Positions 8,411 through 16,814 of a stretch of DNA of 64,000 nucleotides are shown here, piece after piece (position 1 is the stretch's first letter; every line of letters starts with the position of its first letter). A program made the translations under genes and the position numbers. The DNA is from Lacticaseibacillus kribbianus. Its GTDB lineage: Bacteria; Bacillota; Bacilli; Lactobacillales; Lactobacillaceae. The notes under the pieces are model-generated. The model worked only from the letters and a program-made list of their open reading frames with translations. It ran no database searches and was not told the origin of the DNA. The stretch covers positions 434,001 through 498,000 of the forward strand of contig NZ_JAIPUL010000001.1 in NCBI RefSeq assembly GCF_020180945.1. The letters are read 5' to 3'.

Positions 8411-8521
8411 TGTGATGCCTCCTGGCTCCAGCATACCGGGCTTGTGGTATCATTCATAATATGAATTCGGTGTCGCCGGCATCAGCGAAAAATGATGGTG
8501 CCGACCAAGGAGGAGAAGCAG

Positions 8522-9400
8522 ATGAACCTGCGTCAACTGGAGATTTTCACCGCGGTGGCGGACCTGCGCTCGATGACGCGCGCCGCGTCTCGGCTGTACA
8601 TCTCGCAGCCGGCAGTGTCCAACGCGATTCGCGACCTCGAGGCAAGCCTCGGGCTGCAGCTGTTCGACCGCGTCGACAACCGGCTGCGCCTGAACCCGGC
8701 CGGCGTGGCGTTTCGCGCCCGCGCCGAGCGGCTGCTCAAAGACTATGCCGCGCTGGCCGACTTCGGCCAAACGGCGGTGCCGCGCCTGCCGCTGCGCATC
8801 GGCACCAGCCTGACTTTGGGTCAGGTGACGCTGCCGGCGGTGATGGCGGCCTTCACCGCCGCGCACCCGGAGCTTCGGGTGCGGCTGTACGCGGAGAACG
8901 TTGCGGCAATCAAGCGTCGGCTGGCGGACGGCGACATCGACGTGGCCTTCATCGAGGGCAGCGTGGTCAGCCAGGCGTACGCCGCAACACGGTTGTCGAC
9001 CACCGAGCTGATGCTGGTGGCGGCGCCGGGGCGCTGGCCGCACGGGCGGCTGAGCGCCCGCGAGCTGGGTCAGGCCCCGCTGCTTTTGCGCGAGCCCGGC
9101 AGCACCCTGCGCGACGTGTTCGAGGCCACCGCGCACCGGCTGGGGCAGGACGTCGAGCCGCTGATGGAAAGCACCAACACGGCGGTGCTCCTGAACGCCG
9201 CGGTTGCCGGGCTGGGTGCGACCGTGCTGCCGGCGCCGCTGGCCCGCCCGGCGCTCGCCGAAGGCCTTCTGGTGGCGCTGGCGCTGCCGCGGGGCCTCAC
9301 GATGGCGACGCAAAACTACGCGGTGACCCTGCGCGGCGGCAACCGCGGCGCGCTGATCCAGGAGCTGATCGACGCGTTTGCAGCGGCGACGGCGGAGTAG
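8522..9400 (+). CDS. LysR-family transcription regulator
   Basis: 292 residues. Residues 1-60 are the LysR winged helix-turn-helix (MNLRQLEIFTAVADLRSMTRAASRLYISQPAVSNAI). Residues 90-290 form the two-lobed effector domain (LRIGTSLTLGQVTLPAVMAAF, GDIDVAFIEG). ATG 8522 follows AAGGAGGAGAAG; a longer start at 8492 has no ribosome site. The gene is divergent from the chromate-type transporter with about 110 bases between starts, the usual arrangement for a LysR protein that controls its neighbour. A nitroreductase follows downstream with its own leader. Confidence 0.88.
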   Translation: MNLRQLEIFTAVADLRSMTRAASRLYISQPAVSNAIRDLEASLGLQLFDRVDNRLRLNPAGVAFRARAERLLKDYAALADFGQTAVPRLPLRIGTSLTLGQVTLPAVMAAFTAAHPELRVRLYAENVAAIKRRLADGDIDVAFIEGSVVSQAYAATRLSTTELMLVAAPGRWPHGRLSARELGQAPLLLREPGSTLRDVFEATAHRLGQDVEPLMESTNTAVLLNAAVAGLGATVLPAPLARPALAEGLLVALALPRGLTMATQNYAVTLRGGNRGALIQELIDAFAAATAE

Positions 9401-9437
9401 GGCGCATCGCGCGCGGCGACAAGTGGTAAAATGAGCA

Positions 9438-9560
9438 GAAACCAGTGGGGACGGCCGGCAGTCGGATTCAGCAACTGCGGTGGCTGCGACCCGTGCCAGG
9501 CGCGGTCGGGAACCCCGGCGTTGCTTCGGGGCGGGCCCCACCACCTTAGGAGGAATCGCA
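9438..9560 (+). promoter_or_regulatory. Structured 5' leader before the nitroreductase (riboswitch-like, unassigned)
   Basis: About 120 nt follow a TAAAAT -10 box near 9427. The segment is closed by GTGGGG (9445-9450) pairing with CCCCAC (9537-9542), just upstream of the AGGAGG site. Inside are at least three hairpins: GCAGT/ACTGC, CCCG/CGGG and CCCCG/CGGGG. This multi-branched shape next to the ribosome site resembles a riboswitch, but I could not match it to the FMN, TPP, cobalamin, SAM or ykkC patterns I know. Confidence 0.35.
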
Positions 9561-10319
9561 ATGAACGATGAGATTGAACGTCAGCTGGCCCACCGGTCCG
9601 TTCGCCGCTTCACGGCGCAACCGCTGCCGGCGGCCGTGATCGACGAGCTGGTGTCCGTGGCGCAGCACACCGCCACGTCGCACTTCATGCAGGCCTTTTC
9701 CGTCATCAGCGTGACGGACCCGGCCGTGCGGGCGCAGGTCGCCGCCATCAGCACGCAGCGCTACGTGAACGGCAACGGGCACCTGTTCGTCTTCGTCGCC
9801 GACCAGTACCGCGCCGCGGCGCTGGCGCAGGCGACGGACGTCTCTGCCCTCGGCTCGGCGGACAAGCTGCTGCAGGCGGTGAGCGACGCCGTTTTGGCCG
9901 CCCAAAACGTGGTCAACGCCGCCGAAAGCCTGGGGCTGGGCACGGTGGTCCTCGGCAGCATCCTCAACGACCCGCGCCGCTTGATTGCGCTGCTGCACCT
10001 GCCGCGCTACACGTTCCCGGTGCTCGGGCTGATCGTCGGCTATCCGGACCAGGCGACGCAGCCCAAGCCGCGCATGCCGCAGGGGATGATGCACTTCACC
10101 GACGGGTACGACACGCGCGCGGCCGTGGCTGACATCGCGAACTACGACACCACAATCGCCGATTACTACGCCAACCGCAGCAGAAATGCCCGGCAGGAGT
10201 CCTTCACGCACCTGCTGACCGGGGCGGCGACCACCACGCCGGCCAAGCGCGGCGAGCTGCTGGCGGCGCTGCAGGGGCAGGGGTTCCTGCTGGCGGACGC
10301 TCCCGCACAAGAATCCTGA
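9561..10319 (+). CDS. NADPH-dependent nitroreductase / flavin oxidoreductase (NfrA type)
   Basis: 252 residues of the FMN-dependent nitroreductase fold. The N-terminus reads IERQLAHRSVRRFTAQPLP, the phosphate-binding HRSVR segment of NfrA/Frp enzymes. The middle has AAQNVVNAAESLGLGTVVLGSI, and LGLIVGYPD marks the usual ending of the core. These enzymes reduce nitro compounds, quinones or flavin with NADPH in the cytoplasm. ATG follows AGGAGG with eight bases of spacing. The 120-nt leader with possible RNA structure suggests regulation at the RNA level. A strong terminator follows. Confidence 0.85.
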   Translation: MNDEIERQLAHRSVRRFTAQPLPAAVIDELVSVAQHTATSHFMQAFSVISVTDPAVRAQVAAISTQRYVNGNGHLFVFVADQYRAAALAQATDVSALGSADKLLQAVSDAVLAAQNVVNAAESLGLGTVVLGSILNDPRRLIALLHLPRYTFPVLGLIVGYPDQATQPKPRMPQGMMHFTDGYDTRAAVADIANYDTTIADYYANRSRNARQESFTHLLTGAATTTPAKRGELLAALQGQGFLLADAPAQES

Positions 10320-10331
10320 ACGAGGCAATGC

Positions 10332-10362
10332 AAGGCCCATCCCCATCAGGGATGGGCCTTTG
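10332..10362 (+). terminator. Rho-independent terminator
   Basis: 11-bp stem AAGGCCCATCC/GGATGGGCCTT with a short loop and a T run, after the nitroreductase. Confidence 0.8.
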
Positions 10363-10639
10363 CTGTCGCAATTATTGAATATTTAATTCAAAGATGTATC
10401 CTGACTGTCTTCGCGGCTTTCCGTCCGTTCCTGCCATAATTCGCGCCTGCAACACCGGTTGGCTGAGGAACCCATCGCCGATCATCTAGACCAATCTCAC
10501 AAAACGGTCGAAACGAGTCGAGTTGGTTCGTTGTCCTTACATTGCAGCCGTGCCAATCTGTGGGGATTCGTGAATCATTCACCGCGTGTCCTGTTATGTC
10601 TCGTCATACCAAGAAGTGTGGACTTCCGTGCCGACCCCC

Positions 10640-10668
10640 TTGCACGACCGAAAGAAACCGATTACAAT
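10640..10668 (+). promoter_or_regulatory. Promoter of the GH18 gene with overlapping cre-like site
   Basis: TTGCAC at 10640-10645, 17-bp spacer, TACAAT at 10663-10668. AGAAACCGATTACA (10653-10666) matches the CcpA consensus TGWAANCGNTNWCA at 13 of 14 positions and overlaps the -10 box, so catabolite repression is likely. The remainder of the 470-bp gap (10362-10829) shows no convincing gene; an 83-codon frame at 10459 has no ribosome site. Confidence 0.5.
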
Positions 10669-10829
10669 GTGTCCGCTGGAAGACGAGGGAAGAGATTAGA
10701 TAAAAATTAGGCCGTGGTGAGAACCGTTTCAGCCACGGTGGCGACACGTGAAGATATTATTTTTGGCTTTTATTCCCTGATTTTCTGGCAAACGAGGCGA
10801 ACCACGCGAATTATGGAGGTAGGAGAATA

Positions 10830-12707
10830 ATGAAGCAATGCGAATATAGCATCAAGCGCCTGCTGGCTGCGGCCGGCATGGGTCTGGCGCTTCTCGCCGG
10901 TCTGGCGCTTGCGATGCCGCAGCGGGTGGCTGCGGCAACGAGTCCGAACGGTAAGACGTTCATGGTGTACTACCGCGCCTGGCGCGACAAGGAGATGAAG
11001 GGGGTCAACACCGACATCCCGGACGCCAACACGCAGACCATGCTCGATCTGCCGCAGGGCATCGATATCGTCAACGTTTTCAGCTACGTGCCTGGCGGTC
11101 AGGAGAAGGCGGCGGCGCCTTACTTCAAGACCCTCAAGGACACGTACGCGCCGGCGCTGCACAAGCGCGGCGTGAAGCTGGTTCGGGCGCTGGGCTACAT
11201 GGGGATGGTGTCCGACTTCCAGAAGTACTACGCCACGCTTGAGGGTAGCGCCAACTTCAACGACGAAGAGTTGCTGGCCGCGGTCGACACCTGGGCCAAG
11301 CAGGAGATCGAGACCCTGTCCGGCCAGTACGGCCTGGACGGGCTCGACATCGACATGGAGCAGTACCCGGATGCCAAGACGACCGGCCTGACCGATCTTT
11401 TGATTAACGCGCTGGGCAAGTACATCGGCCCGCGCGCCAACAACGGCACGCTGTTCATTTACGATTCCAACGGCTCCTACATGGCGCCGTTCCAAAACGT
11501 CGTGAAGAACTTCAGCTACGTCGGCTATCAGCAGTACGGCAGCAGCACGGGCCGCACCGCGGCCGCCGCGGCTGATTACAAGGCCGTTGGCTTCGACACC
11601 CGCCACTTCCTGGCCGGCCTGACCTTCCCTGAAGAAGGCGACAACAACCGCTGGTACGACCAGAATCCGGCCGACTTCCTGGGCTCCCACAACCACCAGG
11701 AGGCGGACTTCCTCGCCAAGAGCGACCTGGGCGGGATGTTCATGTATGCCGTCGACCGTGACGGCCGCACGTACTCCAGCGACGACCTGCAGCACGTTCA
11801 GCCGACCACTTACCGCTGGACCAAGACCGCCATTGCCGAGACCAAGGGCTACACCCTGGACCAGGTGAAAAAGGCCGGCTTGCAGCACGTGGCACGCGTG
11901 AAGGCGGGCCTCAAGTGGGACGACGCGACGGTGGCCAAGACCACCAAGGCGATCAACGACGCGCAGACCATTTTCGACGTCTACAGTGCCTTCATGTCCG
12001 ATGACTACAAGGCGTCGCTTGACCCGACGTTCGACGCCGTGCTCGAGATCAACAACCCGATGGCTGACGTGACGGCGCTCAACGCCGCCATCACCCAGGC
12101 CGAAGCACTGCTGCCTAACGTTGCCGACAAGACGGCGCTCAACGCCGCCATCGCGGCGGGCAAGACCGTCGCTGCCGACAGCTGGGCAAGCCAAGACGCA
12201 GCGGATCAGGCCACTCAGGCGCTGACCGCCGCAATCAAGACGGCCGAAGACGCCATCGCCGCTCAGGCCAAGAAGGCCTACGACGAAGGCTACGCGGCCG
12301 GCAACCAGGACGGCCTTGCAGGCAAGGCCTCCCGTGCCGCAGCGCTCACCGATCAGCCGGAGCAATTCCAGGCGGGTTACGCCGCCGGCTACAAGGTCGG
12401 TGCCGCAGGTTACGCGAAGCTGATGGCCGACAAGAAGGCTCAGCACGAAGCGGACAAGGCCAAGAAGCAAGAGGCTAAGGCAAAGAAGGATGCGGCCAAA
12501 CACGCCGAAAAGACCGACAAGAAGGCGCGAAAAGACGCCAAGCACGCGGCCAAGGCGACCAAGCAGGCCGCAAAGAAGGCGGCCAAAAAGGCAGCCAAGA
12601 AGAACTTGCCGCAAACCGGTGAGGCGGCCAACGCCGGGCTCGCCGGCCTCGGCGCAGCGGTGCTGATGTTGGGTGGCGCCGCATTCTGGCGCAAGGCCCG
12701 CGCATAG
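10830..12707 (+). CDS. Surface-anchored GH18 endo-beta-N-acetylglucosaminidase
   Basis: 625 residues. Residues 1-36 are a signal peptide (RLLAAAGMGLALLAGLALA...AAA). The GH18 barrel covers about 40-330, with the catalytic motif DGLDIDME at residues 170-177 (Glu177 proton donor, Asp173 and Asp175 assisting). A helical Ala-rich region follows (to about 470), then a Lys/Ala-rich wall-spanning stretch, LPQTG at 593-597, a hydrophobic segment and a positive tail: a sortase substrate. The barrel resembles EndoS/EndoF-type enzymes that cut the chitobiose core of N-glycans, though a chitinase-like role is possible. The GH92, GH125 and GH20 genes at 58-64 kb support glycoprotein glycans as substrate. 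AGGTAGGAG precedes the ATG. Confidence 0.82.
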   Translation: MKQCEYSIKRLLAAAGMGLALLAGLALAMPQRVAAATSPNGKTFMVYYRAWRDKEMKGVNTDIPDANTQTMLDLPQGIDIVNVFSYVPGGQEKAAAPYFKTLKDTYAPALHKRGVKLVRALGYMGMVSDFQKYYATLEGSANFNDEELLAAVDTWAKQEIETLSGQYGLDGLDIDMEQYPDAKTTGLTDLLINALGKYIGPRANNGTLFIYDSNGSYMAPFQNVVKNFSYVGYQQYGSSTGRTAAAAADYKAVGFDTRHFLAGLTFPEEGDNNRWYDQNPADFLGSHNHQEADFLAKSDLGGMFMYAVDRDGRTYSSDDLQHVQPTTYRWTKTAIAETKGYTLDQVKKAGLQHVARVKAGLKWDDATVAKTTKAINDAQTIFDVYSAFMSDDYKASLDPTFDAVLEINNPMADVTALNAAITQAEALLPNVADKTALNAAIAAGKTVAADSWASQDAADQATQALTAAIKTAEDAIAAQAKKAYDEGYAAGNQDGLAGKASRAAALTDQPEQFQAGYAAGYKVGAAGYAKLMADKKAQHEADKAKKQEAKAKKDAAKHAEKTDKKARKDAKHAAKATKQAAKKAAKKAAKKNLPQTGEAANAGLAGLGAAVLMLGGAAFWRKARA

Positions 12708-12754
12708 CGGTCTCTGGCAGGCGATGAAACTCAGTGGGGATGCCTCAATCCTCT

Positions 12755-12789
12755 AAGGCAGGCGTCGTGACAGCGGCGCGTGCCTTTTT
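12755..12789 (+). terminator. Rho-independent terminator
   Basis: AAGGCA...GCG pairs with CGC...TGCCTT and is followed by TTTTT, after the GH18 gene. Confidence 0.5.
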
Positions 12790-12790
12790 G

Positions 12791-13125
12791 TGCCCAGGGC
12801 GAAGCGCGGCGCACATAGCCGGACGGCTAGCGTAGGGGCGGTGCTTGGCCCGCACTTTGGGCCGAGTGCCGACCCTAGCTAGACGCGCCGGCGTTGCCGC
12901 GTGCAGCTCGACGATGCCCAGGGCGGAGAAGCACGGGCTTAGCAGATCGGTTAGCCTAGCACGGACGCTTGGGCCCGCACTTTGGCCCGAGTGTCCGTGC
13001 GTAGCTAAACGCATCTGCGCTGTGCTTCGCAGCCCGACGATGCCCAGGGCGGAGAAGCATGGGCTTAGCAGATCGGTTAGCCTAGCGCGGACGCTTGGGC
13101 CCGCACGTTGGCCCCCGGCCTGCGC
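12791..13125 (-). repeat. Array of intergenic palindromic repeats (about three units, reversed orientation)
   Basis: Read on the minus strand this holds three units of the roughly 120-bp palindromic family seen also at 16.8, 38.6, 47.3 and 60.3 kb. Two units carry the core ACTCGGGCCAAAGTGCGGGC or a near copy, between arms such as TTAGC...GCTAA and CACGGAC/GTCCGTG. The third is cut short in its core. Flanks repeat CTCCGCCCTGGGCATCGTCG. With the terminator this fills the 545-bp gap between the GH18 gene and the next lipoprotein gene; no coding sequence is credible here. Confidence 0.75.
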
Positions 13126-13253
13126 TGGCATGTACTGCCAGAATGGTCGAGTTCTCACAAACCTGACATCCACGCTTGCCGTGTCAAGACACGGGTGTTA
13201 TGATAAGTCCGTTCAAGAATTCACGAACACAACTACTTTTTGGAGGGTGCAAA

Positions 13254-14180
13254 ATGAATTTCAAACGGATCGTACTGGCAGGCCTCAGCCTCGCCGCCGC
13301 GTTGTCCTTGGCCGCCTGCGGGCAGTCGAAGAAGGCCGAGGCGAAAAAGGATGAGCCCAAGCAGCTGAACGTGCAGTTCGTGCCGTCGCAGCAGGCCAAC
13401 ACGCTGGAGGCCAAGGCCAAGCCGCTGGCCAAGTTGCTGCAGGCGGAGCTGGGTATTCCGGTGAAGGTTTCGGTCTCCACCGACTACAACTCCATCGTCG
13501 AGGCCATGGCCTCCAAGCAGGTCCAGGTCGGCTTCCTGCCGCCCGACGGCTACGTGCAGGCCCACCGCCAAAAGGCCGCGGACGTGCTGCTTCAGGCCCA
13601 GCGTTTTGCCGTGGTGCAGCCCAACGGTCGCACCTCGGACAAGCTGACCTCCAGCTACCGCAGCGAGATTCTGGTCAAGACCGGCAGCGGCATCAAGACC
13701 ATCCAGGATCTGAAGGGTAAGCGCATCGCCACGCAGGAGGTGACCAGCTCGTCAGGCTACATCTGGCCTGCCGCCGAGCTCAAGGCCAAGGGCATCGACG
13801 TGGCCAAGGACGCCAAGCTGGTCACGGTCAAGGGCCACGATCAGGGCGTGATGGCGGTGCTCAACGGCGACGCCGACGCGGCCTTTGTCTGGGAGGACGC
13901 CCGGACCGTGGTGCAAAAGGACGTGCCGGACGTCATGAAGAAGCTGACGCCAATCTACTTCACGCAGCCGATCCCGAACGACACCATCTCCGTGTCCACA
14001 GATCTGACGCCGGCCTTCCGCAAGAAGCTGGCCGCGGCGTTCATCAAGATCGCCAAGTCCAAGAAGGGCCACGCAATCGTCTCCGAGGTCTACGGTCACG
14101 AAGGGTACGTGACCTCCAAGGACAGCAACTTCGACATCGTGCGTACCTACGAGAAGCGCGTCGAGGGCGACGCCAAGTAA
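13254..14180 (+). CDS. PhnD-like phosphate/phosphonate-type ABC substrate-binding lipoprotein
   Basis: 308 residues. A lipoprotein signal ends in the lipobox LAAC at about residue 20. The mature part has the PhnD type II binding fold: LNVQFVPSQQ, LAKLLQAELGIPVKVSVSTDYNSIVEAMASKQVQVGFLPPDGY, then DLKGKRIATQEVTSSSGYIWP and DADAAFVWEDA. Family members bind phosphonates, phosphite or phosphate outside the membrane. ATG 13254 follows TGGAGGG; the frame extends upstream without a ribosome site. No ATPase or permease adjoins it, so it is an orphan that must use a transporter elsewhere. The ligand is not visible. Confidence 0.8.
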   Translation: MNFKRIVLAGLSLAAALSLAACGQSKKAEAKKDEPKQLNVQFVPSQQANTLEAKAKPLAKLLQAELGIPVKVSVSTDYNSIVEAMASKQVQVGFLPPDGYVQAHRQKAADVLLQAQRFAVVQPNGRTSDKLTSSYRSEILVKTGSGIKTIQDLKGKRIATQEVTSSSGYIWPAAELKAKGIDVAKDAKLVTVKGHDQGVMAVLNGDADAAFVWEDARTVVQKDVPDVMKKLTPIYFTQPIPNDTISVSTDLTPAFRKKLAAAFIKIAKSKKGHAIVSEVYGHEGYVTSKDSNFDIVRTYEKRVEGDAK

Positions 14181-14201
14181 CGCCGCTGATTAGCCAAAAA
14201 T

Positions 14202-14247
14202 AAACCGCGGGTTCGCACCGATTGGGTGGGTGCGAATCCGCGGTTTT
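14202..14247 (+). terminator. Rho-independent terminator
   Basis: 18-bp arms (14202-14219 with 14229-14246, one mismatch) beginning AAACCGCGG and ending CCGCGGTTT, followed by TG. Confidence 0.8.
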
Positions 14248-14276
14248 GTCGTCTCGTTGTGGTGCAGGCTTGCTGC

Positions 14277-14927
14277 CTACTGCCGGAAAATGGCGCGCTG
14301 GTACTTCTCGAACCACCCCTGGCTCAGGCCGCGGTCGCCGATCAACAGCCGCGTACCGGTGGCCTACACCTTCTGGTTGGCTCGCGCGTAGTAGGTGCGG
14401 GCCGCCTGGCAGTCGCTGCCTGCGGCGAACTGCAGCAGCGTCAGCCTGAAGCCGCTGTCGCTGTGGAAACTGATTCCGTCGGTGGCCTTGACGGCGCCCG
14501 GCAGCGTCACCACGTCGACCTCGGTCTGGTCGTTGGCGGTCAGGCCGCGCTGGGCGAGTGCCGCCACCGCGGCCTGCAGGCTGTTTGCTGGGGTCTGTGT
14601 GCTCTCGGTGCTGCTTGCTTCGGCGCCGTCGCTTTCAGTGCTGCTGCTTCCGGTGCTGGCGCTGTTCTCGGCATTATCGCTGTCGGTACTGCTGGCGCTG
14701 TCGGCACTGGCACTGGTGTCGGCGTCGTCGTTGCTCGGACTGCTGTCACTTGCGCTGTCGCTGGCGGTTTTGCTGCTGTCGGCCTTGCTGCTGACCTTGC
14801 TGCTTTCGGCGTGGTTGCCCACCGTCAGGCCGCCGTCCGCGTTCACGCTGCAGCCGGCGAGCGCGAGGCCCGCGGCCGCCGTGGCGAGCACCAGCGCCTG
14901 CCGGGAGAGCCTAGAAAGTTGAATCAT
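14277..14927 (-). pseudogene. Ser-rich lipoprotein gene with premature TAG
   Basis: ATG 14927 (behind AAGGAG) starts a lipoprotein signal with lipobox LAGC. A linker of about 75 residues is almost only Ser, Asp, Ala, Thr and Glu, followed by a small domain (LTANDQTEVDVVTLPGAVK...). The frame meets TAG at 14366-14364 after ARANQKV, giving 187 residues. The same frame runs on for 28 sense codons (ATGTRLLIGDRGLSQGWFEK...) to TAG at 14279-14277, and this tail looks coding. So the last about 30 residues are probably lost through a nonsense mutation or read error. No family recognised beyond a surface lipoprotein. Confidence 0.65.
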
Positions 14928-15056
14928 GGTGTCACTCCTTATGTCGGGCCCGTGTTGCGGGCCTGGATCTGATTGTAGTGTACCGTTTTTGGCGGCGCTT
15001 TGGATGCGGCCGGAGGCTGATTCTGACGGCGCGCGTGAAAAAAAGTTGACCGTTTT

Positions 15057-15085
15057 TTGTTTTTTCGGAAAACCTGTGCTACAAT
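15057..15085 (+). promoter_or_regulatory. Promoter of the Met T-box operon
   Basis: TTGTTT (15057-15062), 17-bp spacer and TACAAT (15080-15085) with a TGC extension just upstream; transcription should begin near 15092. Confidence 0.55.
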
Positions 15086-15094
15086 GCGTGTATA

Positions 15095-15322
15095 TTTTAA
15101 CCCGGCTAGGAAATAGTAAGTTGATCACCTGCGTGCAAAGAGATTGATGGTAGCTGAAAAGTCAACTCGCAGCTCAAACGAATGAATCCTACAAGGGGCG
15201 GAAGTTCCGGGTGGTGGCGCCTTAAGCCTAGAGTGGCCCGCAGTGGGCAATTCAGGTGGTACCGCGACGAAAGGGTCGTCCTGAGATGTTGAGAACATCT
15301 TGGGGCGACCCTTTGGTTTTTC
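15095..15322 (+). promoter_or_regulatory. T-box leader, methionine specifier
   Basis: Contains the T-box core AGGTGGTACCGCG at 15254-15266, an AGAGA-type distal loop in stem I near 15140 and a specifier loop with ATG at 15182-15184 in context GAATGAATC, which matches tRNA-Met. It ends in a terminator: GGTCG pairs with CGACC around an inner hairpin, followed by GGTTTTT. Uncharged tRNA-Met should allow read-through into the SAM hydrolase and ECF transporter genes. Confidence 0.85.
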
Positions 15323-15362
15323 CGCAGTCGCAATGGTCAAGGAGAAGAAAGGATGCGTTAAC

Positions 15363-16205
15363 GTGAGTAACAAATTAGTGCTGCAAACAGATTTTGGGTT
15401 AGTCGATGGGGCCGTTGCCGCCATGTACGGCGTTGCTTACGGCGTGGATGAGGACCTGAGCGTCCACGACCTGACGCACGAGATTCCGCCTTACGACATT
15501 TTCGCCGCGTCCTACCGGCTGTACCAGACCACCAAGTACTGGCCGGTCGGTACCGTGTTCGTCTCCGTGGTCGACCCGGGCGTCGGGTCCGACCGCCGCA
15601 GCATCGCGGTCGAAACCACCGATGGCCACTTCATCATCACGCCGGACAACGGCACGCTGACGCACCTGGACCGCTACGTCGGCATCCGCCGCGCGGTGCA
15701 GATCGACGAGGTGACCTCCGCCTTGCCGGGCAGCCAGGAGAGCCACACCTTCCACGGCCGCGACGTGTACGCGTACAACGGCGCGCGCCTGGCCAGCGGG
15801 CAGATCAAGCTCGAAGACCTCGGCAAGCCGCTGGCCATCGGCGAGCTGGTGCGGCTGCCGCTGGGCAACGTGACCACGACGGCCGAGCAGATCAGCGGCA
15901 CCATCGACATTTTGGACATCCGCTTCGGGTCGCTGTGGACCAACATCTCGTCGGCCGCCGCGCGCGCCGCCGGTATCGCGGCGGGCGACCAGGTGCAGGT
16001 CACCATCCGCAACAACGGCAAGCTGCGCTACCAGAACCAGATTCCGTTCACCCGCACCTTCGCGGCGGTGTCGGAGGGCGAGCCGCTGGTGTACGTCAAC
16101 TCGCTTTTGAACCTGGGCGTCGCCATCAACCAGGATTCGTTCTCCAAGCTGTACCACATCGGCACCGGCGTTGACTGGCAAATCACATTCAAGAAGATTG
16201 ACTAA
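15363..16205 (+). CDS. S-adenosyl-L-methionine hydroxide adenosyltransferase (SAM hydrolase, DUF62)
   Basis: 280 residues of the fluorinase/DUF62 family. The start LQTDFGLVDGAVAAMYGV, the VVDPGVGSDRRSIAVET stretch and TPDNGTLTHLDRY are the family's conserved SAM-binding segments. Members without a halide pocket split SAM with water-derived hydroxide into adenosine and methionine. GTG 15363 is chosen: it is nine bases from AAAGGA and fits the family N-terminus. The gene sits directly behind a Met T-box and ahead of an ECF transporter, so it is made under methionine shortage. This suggests that imported SAM, or a related compound, is turned into methionine; the transported substrate is an inference. 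Confidence 0.88.
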   Translation: MSNKLVLQTDFGLVDGAVAAMYGVAYGVDEDLSVHDLTHEIPPYDIFAASYRLYQTTKYWPVGTVFVSVVDPGVGSDRRSIAVETTDGHFIITPDNGTLTHLDRYVGIRRAVQIDEVTSALPGSQESHTFHGRDVYAYNGARLASGQIKLEDLGKPLAIGELVRLPLGNVTTTAEQISGTIDILDIRFGSLWTNISSAAARAAGIAAGDQVQVTIRNNGKLRYQNQIPFTRTFAAVSEGEPLVYVNSLLNLGVAINQDSFSKLYHIGTGVDWQITFKKID

Positions 16206-16217
16206 GGGGTAATCACA

Positions 16218-16778
16218 ATGAAAAACAACAAGAACACACTGAGCGTCAAAACGGTCGTCGCCATCGGCATCGGCACCGCCATCATTTTCATCCTCAAGCG
16301 CTGGGTCTCCATCCCAAGCGGCATTCCGAACACCAACATCGACACCTCCTACGGCTTCCTCGGCTTCTTCAGCCTCCTGTTCGGGCCGGTGGCGGGCTTC
16401 GTCTCCGGCTTCCTCGGCCACGCGCTGACTGACTTCACCGCGTACGGTTCGCCTTGGTGGACCTGGGTCTTCACGACCGGCCTCGTCGGCGGCGTGATCG
16501 GCCTGTTCTGGAAGCGCCTGGACGTCAGCGAGGGTGACTTCGGCGTTCGCAAGATCGTCACCTACAACATCGTGCAGATCCTGACCAACGTCGCTGGCTG
16601 GGCACTGGTTGCCCCGACCCTCGACATCCTGGTTTACTCCGAACCGGCCAACAAGGTCTACCTGCAGGGTCTGGTCTCCGCAATCTCCAACAGCGTCTCG
16701 GCCGGCGTCATCGGCACAATCCTGCTGGTGGCCTACGCAGCGACCCGCACCAAGAAGGGCAGCCTGAAGAAGGAGTAG
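16218..16778 (+). CDS. UPF0397 family ECF transporter S-component
   Basis: 186 residues with five or six membrane segments. The N-terminus LSVKTVVAIGIGTAIIFILKRWVSIPSGIPNT is characteristic of UPF0397, the substrate-capturing subunit of energy-coupling-factor importers. It lies 12 bases after the SAM hydrolase gene. In the operon the ATPase and EcfT subunits follow, but only after a 518-bp array of palindromic repeats. Control by a Met T-box implies a methionine-related ligand (methionine, SAM or a precursor). The ligand cannot be read from the sequence. Confidence 0.85.
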   Translation: MKNNKNTLSVKTVVAIGIGTAIIFILKRWVSIPSGIPNTNIDTSYGFLGFFSLLFGPVAGFVSGFLGHALTDFTAYGSPWWTWVFTTGLVGGVIGLFWKRLDVSEGDFGVRKIVTYNIVQILTNVAGWALVAPTLDILVYSEPANKVYLQGLVSAISNSVSAGVIGTILLVAYAATRTKKGSLKKE

Positions 16779-16814
16779 TTGCCTGACGCGCGCCACGCGA
16801 TAAACGCGTTCCAA

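Noticed and set aside
10459-10710. 83-codon frame upstream of the GH18 gene
   Set aside because: No ribosome site; the GH18 promoter and cre site lie inside it.
4425-14366. Recoding of TAG as an amino acid (two genes with internal TAG)
   Set aside because: Many intact genes here end in TAG (for example those ending at 24338 and 25270), and a third broken gene has TAA, so lesions or read errors are simpler.
15399-16814. Long minus-strand frame of 471 codons opposite the SAM hydrolase and S-component
   Set aside because: It is the antisense shadow of two clearly recognised genes; the product is Arg/His/Val-rich with no ribosome site.
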